Part shown: positions 58,109-64,000 of the stretch, one piece after another | How the letters are laid out: each line of letters begins with the position of its first letter | Position numbering within the stretch: the first letter of the stretch is position 1 | Assembly (NCBI RefSeq): GCF_009496155.1 | Contig: NZ_WIJP01000014.1 | Coordinates: 1-64,000, forward strand | From: Streptococcus mitis | Lineage (GTDB): Bacteria > Bacillota > Bacilli > Lactobacillales > Streptococcaceae | Direction of reading: 5' to 3' | DNA: 64,000 bases | The notes under the pieces: generated by a model | The model's input: the letters and a program-made list of their open reading frames with translations, nothing else | The model's database searches: none | What the model was told of the DNA's origin: nothing | Made by a program: the position numbers and the translations under genes

Positions 58109-58306
58109 ATGAAAAATTTAAAAGAAAAAAATATTAAAAATGCTATTTGGCATATTAAACGTCATTGTGAAATTATTCAAAATTCTCCCGAAGAAAAAAT
58201 TAGAAATCACGAATTATTTCATCTCCAGGCTAGCGTAGATTGTTTGAAGCGCATTATTAACAATGAAAAGCCCTATCCATGGTTGGATAGGGCTGAGGTG
58301 TTTTAA
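58109..58306 (+). CDS. Small hypothetical protein, possibly leaderless
   Basis: A 65-residue basic/helical frame (MKNLKEKNIKNAIWHIKRHC at the start). There is no ribosome site; an extended -10 TGTTATTAT (58095-58102) sits six bases before the ATG, so any mRNA would be leaderless. The last codons overlap a strong hairpin AGCCCTATCC/GGATAGGGCT. The protein is plausible but unproven. Confidence 0.45.
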   Translation: MKNLKEKNIKNAIWHIKRHCEIIQNSPEEKIRNHELFHLQASVDCLKRIINNEKPYPWLDRAEVF

Positions 58307-58395
58307 AATAGATAATTTAGCATTATTAATGTGATACTAAATAATAGAATTAACTAAATCTATTTTTCTTGTTTGAAAAAGTGAAAATAAATTCT

Positions 58396-59127
58396 TTACA
58401 TTAATCTTTCAAAAATAGCTGTATCTAAAAGATTAAACAAATAACTATCTCTAGCATTGTGATCATCATTTTGTCTAAATTGATAATTATGAAGAACTAC
58501 AAAGCCATTTTCAATTGCTTCCGCCATATCATGGAAAGAAGCTCGCCAAATTCCAGTTAATGGATTAACTAAATAATCACGATATCTAAGTGTCGTCCAG
58601 TCTACCCAAAAGTAGATATAACAATCAGGATAATACCTAGCATAACGTTCGTAATCCATTCTATTAAATGTGACAGTATATGTTGGATCGTAAGGTGTCT
58701 GGTTTTCATACATATATCTACCAGCAGTAAAAAAAGGGGTATTTTGAACTTTTAGATCACAATATATTTGATTTTGTTGGTCATATAGATCAATTACTGT
58801 TGGATCTTCTTGCTTTCCAGGATTTATAATAATATTTAAACCTAATTCAGGAACTATATCATTTATAAACTCACGTTCTTTTTCATTTCCCAATGCATAC
58901 CATAAATCCCGATCCTCTGTATTTAAATTAATATTATTACGTTCAGGAATTCTAACAAAAACACCATAATAATTATTATTTCTGCTAGTTCTTAAATCAA
59001 ATTCTATAGTTTGGTCAATATCAAGTATTTCTGGAACATTGTAAACTCGAATATTACCGATATTATTATTTCTAGTTTCAACAAGTGCAAATTCATTACA
59101 ATTTACTTCTCTAACAATACCAAACAT
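58396..59127 (-). CDS. Putative nuclease: cold-shock-like domain plus PD-(D/E)XK domain
   Basis: A 243-residue protein. Residues 1-60 read like a cold-shock/OB-fold domain (MFGIVREVNCNEFALVETR and YYGVFVRIPE). Residues 80-130 carry a PD-(D/E)XK pattern: Glu in NEKEREFIND, Asp113 in EDPTVIDLY and CDLKVQ (Asp124, Lys126). It is a likely restriction-type endonuclease. It lies 153 bases downstream of the SinI-like gene on the same strand. GGAGG precedes the ATG at slightly long spacing. The function is inferred from motifs only. Confidence 0.65.
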   Translation of the reverse strand: MFGIVREVNCNEFALVETRNNNIGNIRVYNVPEILDIDQTIEFDLRTSRNNNYYGVFVRIPERNNINLNTEDRDLWYALGNEKEREFINDIVPELGLNIIINPGKQEDPTVIDLYDQQNQIYCDLKVQNTPFFTAGRYMYENQTPYDPTYTVTFNRMDYERYARYYPDCYIYFWVDWTTLRYRDYLVNPLTGIWRASFHDMAEAIENGFVVLHNYQFRQNDDHNARDSYLFNLLDTAIFERLM

Positions 59128-59280
59128 AAATTTTAATCCTCCAATATTTCTAAACTTTTTGTAGAATTTTTTAAAATATAATTGTAAATAAGATTCTTTA
59201 GTTAAATCTTTATCTATAATGGGTAAATTAACAATATTTAAGGTTATACAGAAAATCTAATTTATATATTGTTCTGTTTA

Positions 59281-60060
59281 TTAGAGAAGTGTGTCTAGTT
59301 CATTAGTTGAATATCTTTCAATATATTCTAAATAGCTCTCTTCTGTTAGAAGGTGGTTTATATGAGGTATATTTACTATTTGTTGTAACGATTCCCAGTT
59401 TGGCAGTGGTCTATCTAAACCAGTTTCCTGTCTAGGTCTATTAAGACGGTTCCATTTTATTATTTTGGTTCCAATCCGAATTGCTGAACTCGAACTATTT
59501 TCTGTATTGTACTTATTTTTGACTTGTAACAAAACAATTTCATCCTGACCAAAGTAGCAAAAATCAATCGCTCTATATATAGATCCTGCACACCACAACC
59601 AACCACATGGTTCCAATACATCAGCTAAATATTGTTCGAGTATTGCACCATTCATGTTTTCAGCACTCATAAAAAAATAATGTCCATCAATAAAAAGTTG
59701 AACAACATCTTCACTTGCACCGGTTGACGCCCGAACTCTTGAAATCAAAGCTTCATCTTTCTCACCATAATTCTTTAATGGATTTGACAATTTATCATTT
59801 TGTCTATCTTTAATATATGCAGAAACTAACTTTTCAATATATTCATAAGCAATGTCATTACTCGGTTTATCTACAGTAACTCTTATATTAGTGAACAACT
59901 CTTTTCTTTCCATAGCAAATATAAATAGTTGTTCTAATTTATCATTATAAATGGAAATATTTTGGCTATTTAAGACATCATAAAATATATTTAAAATCGT
60001 TTCATCGCTGATATTATACTCATCAACCATATTCATTAAACTTATGCTTCTTGCGACCAT
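59281..60060 (-). CDS. SinI-like type II restriction endonuclease
   Basis: A 259-residue protein that resembles the SinI family (GGWCC-class enzymes). The catalytic region is visible: Glu142 in GAILEQYLADVLEPCGWLWC, Asp166 in YRAIDFCYF and LLQVKNK (Gln179, Lys181), followed by the telling YNTENSSSSAIRIGTKIIKW stretch. It is divergent from the C5-methyltransferase, the expected partner. GAGGT precedes the ATG. The sequence specificity is inferred from family resemblance, not shown. Confidence 0.78.
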   Translation of the reverse strand: MVARSISLMNMVDEYNISDETILNIFYDVLNSQNISIYNDKLEQLFIFAMERKELFTNIRVTVDKPSNDIAYEYIEKLVSAYIKDRQNDKLSNPLKNYGEKDEALISRVRASTGASEDVVQLFIDGHYFFMSAENMNGAILEQYLADVLEPCGWLWCAGSIYRAIDFCYFGQDEIVLLQVKNKYNTENSSSSAIRIGTKIIKWNRLNRPRQETGLDRPLPNWESLQQIVNIPHINHLLTEESYLEYIERYSTNELDTLL

Positions 60061-60085
60061 TGGCTTCGTACCTCTTTTTTAGACT

Positions 60086-60129
60086 ATTATAGCAAAACTC
60101 TGGACCTTTTAAGTTTTTTATGGTAAAAT
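60086..60129. promoter_or_regulatory. Divergent restriction/methyltransferase promoters with an internal GGACC site
   Basis: Leftward: extended -10 TGCTATAAT (hexamer 60086-60091). Rightward: TGGACC (60101-60106), 17 bases, then TAAAAT (60124-60129) with a TG extension. The GGACC at 60102-60106 overlaps the rightward -35 and lies in the leftward promoter spacer. If the enzyme recognises GGWCC, the methylase would modify its own promoter. Confidence 0.55.
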
Positions 60130-60164
60130 AGTTGGGTCTAAAAATTGTTTCGAGGAGGTTCTGT

Positions 60165-61580
60165 TTGGACAAAAAAAATCTTATAGATGCTGATACAATA
60201 TCTGAAAGGCTGGATATCTCTCCGCAATATGCAAGAAAATTACTTAGGGAACAAAAAATAAAATCTGAAAAAATTGAAAATAGTTTCTATACTACAGAAA
60301 TTGACCTAGAAGATTTTCTAAAGAATAGTGATATTATAATAAATCCTAAAGATAGAGTAAGAAAATCTAATAAAATACCCAAAATTATAACACTTTCATT
60401 TTTTAGTGGTGGTATGGGATTAGACATTGGTATGGGAAATGCTGGAATCAAGCCACTTCTTGCTTGTGAAATCAACAAGGAAGCTCGTGCTACTATTGTT
60501 GAAAACAATAACGAAATAGGTTTAATTGGTGACATTTGGCAATGTTCCAAGGAAAAAATATACAAATATGCTAATATTAACGAAAACACACCTATAGATA
60601 TAATTTTTGGTGGGCCACCCTGTCAGGCGTTTTCGACAGCAGGAAATAGGAAAGGTTTTGAAGATGCTAGAGGAGATGTATTTATCCGATATTTAGACAT
60701 AATCGGTGAATTAAAACCAACTTATGCTGTAATTGAAAACGTTAGAGGCCTTCAGACTACCAAGGCTATTCTTGAAGATACCAAAGGATTAGCTATTAAA
60801 GGAGGAGTACTGCATTTTGCTAAAGAAAAATTAGAATCTTTTGGATACTCTGTTTCTTTTGAATTATATAACGCTGCCAACTTTGGTGCTCCACAAAAAA
60901 GAGAAAGATTTGTAATAATTGCTAAGTTAGGTGATAAGAAGGTACCTTATTTGACTCCAACTCATTCCGAAAATGGTGAATATGGTCTCAAAAAATGGGT
61001 TACACTTGGTGATGTGATTTCTGACATACAAGATAAGCCAATGAGATATTCTGAAATTCCTCCAAATCGAAGAGAGTGGTACAAAAAAATTCCTGAAGGC
61101 GGAAATTGGAAATCATTATCAGAAGAAGATCAAAAAATTGCTATGGGGAAAAAGTACTATATGGGAGGGGGAAAAACTGGCTTTTTCCGTCGCCTATCAT
61201 TTAGTGAGCCTAGCCCTACTCTTGTTACTGTTCCAACCATGCCAGCAACTGATTTAATCCATCCTACAGAGTTAAGACCATTATCAATCGAAGAATATGC
61301 TAGAATACAAGGTTTTCCTGACAACTGGAGATTTAGAGGCAAACTCGGGGAAATTTATAAACAAATTGGAAACGCTGTTCCAATAAAGCTCGGAGAAGCT
61401 ATTGGTAAGACCATTTTAAATGATATGAACGGTATAAAAGAAATTGAATATCCAAATTTCAAATACTCCAGATACAAACAAACTTCAGATGAAGAGTTTC
61501 CAGAATTTTATCAAAGTAATTTAATAAAAGAGTTCAATAATCAATTCAAAGAAAGTGAGCAATTAACTTTACCCATATGA
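60165..61580 (+). CDS. DNA (cytosine-5) methyltransferase with N-terminal helix-turn-helix
   Basis: A 471-residue C5-methyltransferase. Motif I is FFSGGMGLDIGM, motif IV GGPPCQAFS (nucleophile Cys153), motif VI ENVRG, motif VIII QKRERFVII, and motifs IX-X SPTLVT and QIGNAVP. The first 50 residues form a helix-turn-helix (DADTISERLDISPQYARKLL) that could autoregulate, as in SsoII-type enzymes. The start is TTG at 60165 because AGGAGG lies six bases upstream; the frame continues back to 60132. It protects against the divergent SinI-like enzyme. The next gene overlaps by four bases. Confidence 0.92.
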   Translation: MDKKNLIDADTISERLDISPQYARKLLREQKIKSEKIENSFYTTEIDLEDFLKNSDIIINPKDRVRKSNKIPKIITLSFFSGGMGLDIGMGNAGIKPLLACEINKEARATIVENNNEIGLIGDIWQCSKEKIYKYANINENTPIDIIFGGPPCQAFSTAGNRKGFEDARGDVFIRYLDIIGELKPTYAVIENVRGLQTTKAILEDTKGLAIKGGVLHFAKEKLESFGYSVSFELYNAANFGAPQKRERFVIIAKLGDKKVPYLTPTHSENGEYGLKKWVTLGDVISDIQDKPMRYSEIPPNRREWYKKIPEGGNWKSLSEEDQKIAMGKKYYMGGGKTGFFRRLSFSEPSPTLVTVPTMPATDLIHPTELRPLSIEEYARIQGFPDNWRFRGKLGEIYKQIGNAVPIKLGEAIGKTILNDMNGIKEIEYPNFKYSRYKQTSDEEFPEFYQSNLIKEFNNQFKESEQLTLPI

Positions 61581-62050
61581 TAATTCCCAATAACAACATT
61601 CCATTAATGAGTTTTTGGCCACAAGTTTTTGAACGAATTTTATCTGGAGAAAAACTTCTAGAATATAGGAGAGTTTTTCCAAAAAATTGTAAATGCGCTT
61701 TTATATATGTCAGTTCTCCTGTTAAAGCTATTTGTGGAATTATTTATTTTGATGATGTCTATCATTTAGATGATTTAATTGGAAAGTTTGATAAAAAAAC
61801 AGATAAAAGGATAAATAATTATATAGATAAATACCATTATGCAGGAACTATAAAAGCAATTCAAAAAATACAGCCTATTACACTTAATGAATTAAGAAAT
61901 GGAGTAACCAATTTTACTGCTCCTCAATCATATTTGTATCTTGATAACTACTCTGAATTAAAGAAATTCATTTATAATAATATTGTTTTAGATGGCGATA
62001 TTATTATTAACAATTTAGAAAAGTTATTTCCAGACAAACTTTGTAGATAG
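61577..62050 (+). CDS. ASCH/PUA-like domain protein
   Basis: A 157-residue protein starting MIIPNNNIPLMSFWPQVFER. The pattern LSGEKLLEYRR, then IYVSSPVKAICGIIYFDDV matches the ASCH (PUA-like) fold, which binds RNA or modified bases. The start overlaps the methyltransferase stop (ATGA), so the two are translated together. A role in reading modified DNA or controlling the restriction system is possible but inferred. Confidence 0.7.
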   Translation: MIIPNNNIPLMSFWPQVFERILSGEKLLEYRRVFPKNCKCAFIYVSSPVKAICGIIYFDDVYHLDDLIGKFDKKTDKRINNYIDKYHYAGTIKAIQKIQPITLNELRNGVTNFTAPQSYLYLDNYSELKKFIYNNIVLDGDIIINNLEKLFPDKLCR

Positions 62051-62142
62051 AATTTAAAAAGCTAGCTCCAGATTAATGCTTTTTAGTTTCTTTTCTACTT
62101 CGTTAGTGGTCAAGCTAGTATTTCTTTATGGTATAATTAGTT

Positions 62143-62260
62143 TAAAGAGAAGTGAGGTAGAAATGATAGTGTCGCTACGCAACTTCATAGTATGAGATGA
62201 TGGGACAGGCACACCGTCCACTACTCCTAAGTACTTAGATTATTCTAGGTGCTTTTTTAT
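62143..62260 (+). ncRNA. Candidate small RNA with its own promoter and terminator
   Basis: The extended -10 TGGTATAAT (hexamer 62132-62137) is followed about 110 bases later by an 11-bp stem AAGTACTTAGA/TCTAGGTGCTT (62229-62254) and T6. Between them is only a 10-codon frame (MIVSLRNFIV at 62163) behind GTGAGGTAG. It could be a small regulatory RNA or part of a type I toxin-antitoxin locus. The following stretch to 62416 is AT-rich with a CTTGCC/GGCAAG hairpin near 62342-62370 and no gene. Confidence 0.5.
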
Positions 62261-62416
62261 TTTCTCTTGGTTCGCTCTTACTTCAGGACTACTCTTATAC
62301 CATGAGATAAGCAATTAAGAGACCTTTTCTCTCTTATCTCCTTGCCATTCTGCAGGCAATTAAGGCAAGTTTTTCCTTTCTTATCTGCTAATCATTTTAT
62401 AAACATCAAATTTTAA

Positions 62417-62704
62417 ATAACAAACTTTTAAACTTCTCTTATTTCACCAATACCCAAACAATAAAACACTATCAACTCGTTTAAATACACGTTTCAAACA
62501 TGCTGGTGTACCTAATATTGGATTCCACAGTTTTAGACACACACACGCTACAATCATGCTATACGCTGGCATAGATGCTAAAGACTTACAATACAGATTA
62601 GGCCACTCTAATATCTCTATGACTTTAAACACTTATGTCCATGCTACCAAAGAGGAGGCTAAAAAGCCGTCTCAATCTTTGAATCGACTATCAGCAATCT
62701 ATAA
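62417..62704 (+). pseudogene. Tyrosine recombinase (phage/ICE integrase), C-terminal relic
   Basis: A plus-strand reading gives LSTRLNTRFKHAGVPNIGFH, SFRHTHATIML, YRLGHSNISMT and LNTYVHATKEEA: the Arg, His and Tyr motifs of the integrase catalytic domain. The N-terminal two thirds are missing. A frameshift near the A run at 62661-62665 displaces the end (AVSIFESTISNL in the next frame, stop at 62704). It marks an old integration boundary next to rpsD. Confidence 0.82.
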
Positions 62705-62783
62705 ATAATAAGGGTGTCCCATTTTGGGGCTACCCTCTTACTATACCTAAAATCAGTTAAGGGTAACTAAAAGGGTAGTAAAA

Positions 62784-62821
62784 ATAAAAAAAGCACTAAG
62801 GGAAAGCATCCCAAAGTGCTT
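62784..62821 (-). terminator. rpsD terminator
   Basis: The minus-strand stem AAGCACT-GGGA/TCCC-AGTGCTT (62791-62821, with internal T-T mismatches) is followed by a long T tract. Confidence 0.85.
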
Positions 62822-62860
62822 AATATCAAGGTTTCAAAGCCTATCTGATTTAATAAAATA

Positions 62861-63472
62861 TTACAACATTTTGTTGTAGAATTCAACGACAAGTGCTTCG
62901 TTGATTTCTGGGTTGATTTCGTCGCGTTCTGGCAAGCGAGTCAATGAACCTTCCAATTTTTCAGCGTCGAATGATACGAATGCTGGACGTCCAAGAGTAG
63001 CTTCTACTGCTTCAAGGATTGCTGGAACTTTCAATGATTTTTCACGAACTGAGATCACTTGACCTGGAGTTACGCGGTATGATGGGATATCAACACGTTT
63101 TCCGTCAACAAGGATGTGACCGTGGTTTACGAATTGACGAGCTTGACGACGAGTAGTCGCAAGACCAAGACGGTAAACAACGTTATCCAAACGACGTTCC
63201 AAAAGAAGCATAAAGTTGAAACCTAGGATTCCGCCTTTGATTTTTGTAGCTTGTACGAACAAGTTACGGAATTGTTTTTCACCTACACCGTAAGTGAAAC
63301 GAAGTTTTTGTTTTTCAGCCAATTGCAAACCGTATTCTGACAATTTAGAACGGTTGTTTGGTCCGTGTTGTCCTGGTACGTAGTTACGACGTGCCAATTC
63401 TTTACCTGTACCTGTAAGTGAAAGGCCCAGGCGACGAGCTTGTTTCCAAGATGGTCCTGTATAACGTGACAT
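62861..63472 (-). CDS. rpsD: 30S ribosomal protein uS4
   Basis: A 203-residue primary 16S-binding protein. The N-terminal zinc-free form begins [20 protein letters not shown], and the S4 domain ([20 protein letters not shown], about 93-112) is typical. AGGAGG precedes the ATG. In Firmicutes S4 usually represses its own mRNA through a leader structure; a long leader is present (63473-63628). Confidence 0.97.
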   Translation of the reverse strand: MSRYTGPSWKQARRLGLSLTGTGKELARRNYVPGQHGPNNRSKLSEYGLQLAEKQKLRFTYGVGEKQFRNLFVQATKIKGGILGFNFMLLLERRLDNVVYRLGLATTRRQARQFVNHGHILVDGKRVDIPSYRVTPGQVISVREKSLKVPAILEAVEATLGRPAFVSFDAEKLEGSLTRLPERDEINPEINEALVVEFYNKML

Positions 63473-63660
63473 GTGAATGTCCTCCTGATATAAATAATAT
63501 TTCGGTGGAAATAGTCACTTAGAAAGCCCTGATTCGTGCAGATGCCCTTCGCCTAAACAGCCAAGGTTACTTGTCATAAGACACCTGTTGACGAGCTTCA
63601 TACTTTCCTGCTGATATTTCACACAAAATCCATTCTACCATGAATGGCTAGATTTGTAAA
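63473..63660 (-). promoter_or_regulatory. rpsD promoter and S4-type leader
   Basis: The minus-strand promoter has TTTACA (63655-63660), 17 bases, then TAGAAT (63632-63637). About 150 nt of leader with several complementary stretches (e.g. around AGGCGAAGGGCATCTGCACG) separates it from the ATG. The length and position fit the ribosomal S4 leader that S4 binds for autoregulation; the fold was not computed. Confidence 0.7.
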
Positions 63661-63818
63661 GGGGGGTTAAGCTTTATTTTCATTGCCAGAAAGGTTAAGA
63701 ACAAGGGGTAACTTCTCAAAGTAACTTCCACTTGGCTAGCCGAAGTGGAAATTAGTCTAAAACGGATTTTTATGGTGGAATTAAGTATGAGACGTTTGAG
63801 TTAGAAATGAGGTCCACT

Positions 63819-64000
63819 ATGATAAAACATAAACACCTTACACTTTCAGACCGTAATGATATCCAACTAGGTTTAGAGCGCGGTGAAACCTTCAAAGCTA
63901 TCGGACAATCCATTCTAAAAGACCCAACCACTGTTTCCAAAGAAGTCAAACGAAACAGACAAGTCCGAGAGTCTACATGCGATAACCTTCCTTGCCCTCT
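63819..64000 (+). CDS. IS30-family transposase (partial, runs off the window)
   Basis: The first 60 codons (MIKHKHLTLSDRNDIQLGLE, then FKAIGQSILKDPTTVSKEVK) show the N-terminal helix-turn-helix of IS30-type transposases, which contact the inverted repeats. The gene continues past 64000. The element's left end probably lies near 63735-63780, but I cannot fix the inverted repeat without the other end. Confidence 0.85.
   Translation, partial: MIKHKHLTLSDRNDIQLGLERGETFKAIGQSILKDPTTVSKEVKRNRQVRESTCDNLPCP

Noticed and set aside
62444..62632. Minus-strand 62-codon ORF
   Set aside because: It is antisense to the clear integrase relic on the plus strand.

Overview
The window is about 64 kb of chromosome from a mitis-group Streptococcus, very close to S. 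pneumoniae, S. mitis or S. pseudopneumoniae. This rests on gene content and order (gltX-pgi, patAB, hexA/mutS-argR-argS, gpsA-galU, pbp1b-tyrS, the malMP/malXCD/malAR regulon, aspS, hisS, ilvD, rpmF-rpmG, rpsD), on four BOX elements, and on low-GC codon use. The species call is from memory of gene order, not from a database search. A type II-A CRISPR repeat relic and directly adjacent patA/patB genes lean towards a non-pneumococcal or atypical member.

Layout. 1-430: the 5' leader and two promoters of an rRNA operon whose 16S gene lies just off the left edge (minus strand), with tRNA-Glu. 433-11729: mostly minus-strand housekeeping genes (cytidine deaminase, gltX, pgi, a class-I amidotransferase, the PatA/PatB heterodimeric multidrug exporter behind an attenuator, hexA/mutS, argR). 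11865-16455: argS, a striking tandem array of hairpin modules (13561-14012), a small membrane protein, gpsA and galU. 16592-21699: a P-loop kinase, a lone CRISPR repeat (17354-17389), then a minus-strand lysine/folate/rhomboid operon (dapH, acetyl-DAP deacetylase, 5-FCL, rhomboid) behind a structured leader with a terminator. 21756-29061: pbp1b, tyrS, a P1B-type ATPase with its small partner, and rlmA(II), which appears leaderless.

29139-33205 is an accessory patch. Duplicated minus-strand genes for tiny membrane proteins share one conserved promoter. They flank a plus-strand cassette (a secreted protein and a 47-residue membrane peptide) and a damaged IS3-family element. 33267-43006 is the complete maltodextrin regulon: malP and malQ leftward, malX-malC-malD and malA-malR rightward, with MalR-type operators in the divergent control region. 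43149-54827 returns to core genes: yitT, aspS, a five-gene HTH/DUF3169/CPBP membrane operon, hisS, an MFS transporter, an Rgg regulator, a DUF59 protein, ilvD, rpmF and rpmG.

55300-62704 is a low-GC defence island. It holds an AbiH-domain protein with a long unknown N-terminal half, a frameshifted lipoprotein, small hypotheticals, a CSD-like/PD-(D/E)XK nuclease, a SinI-like restriction enzyme divergent from a C5-cytosine methyltransferase, an overlapping ASCH-like gene, a candidate small RNA and a tyrosine-recombinase relic. A GGACC sequence, the expected SinI-type target class, lies inside the shared promoter region, suggesting methylation-sensitive control. The window ends with rpsD and its structured leader, then the start of an IS30-family transposase.
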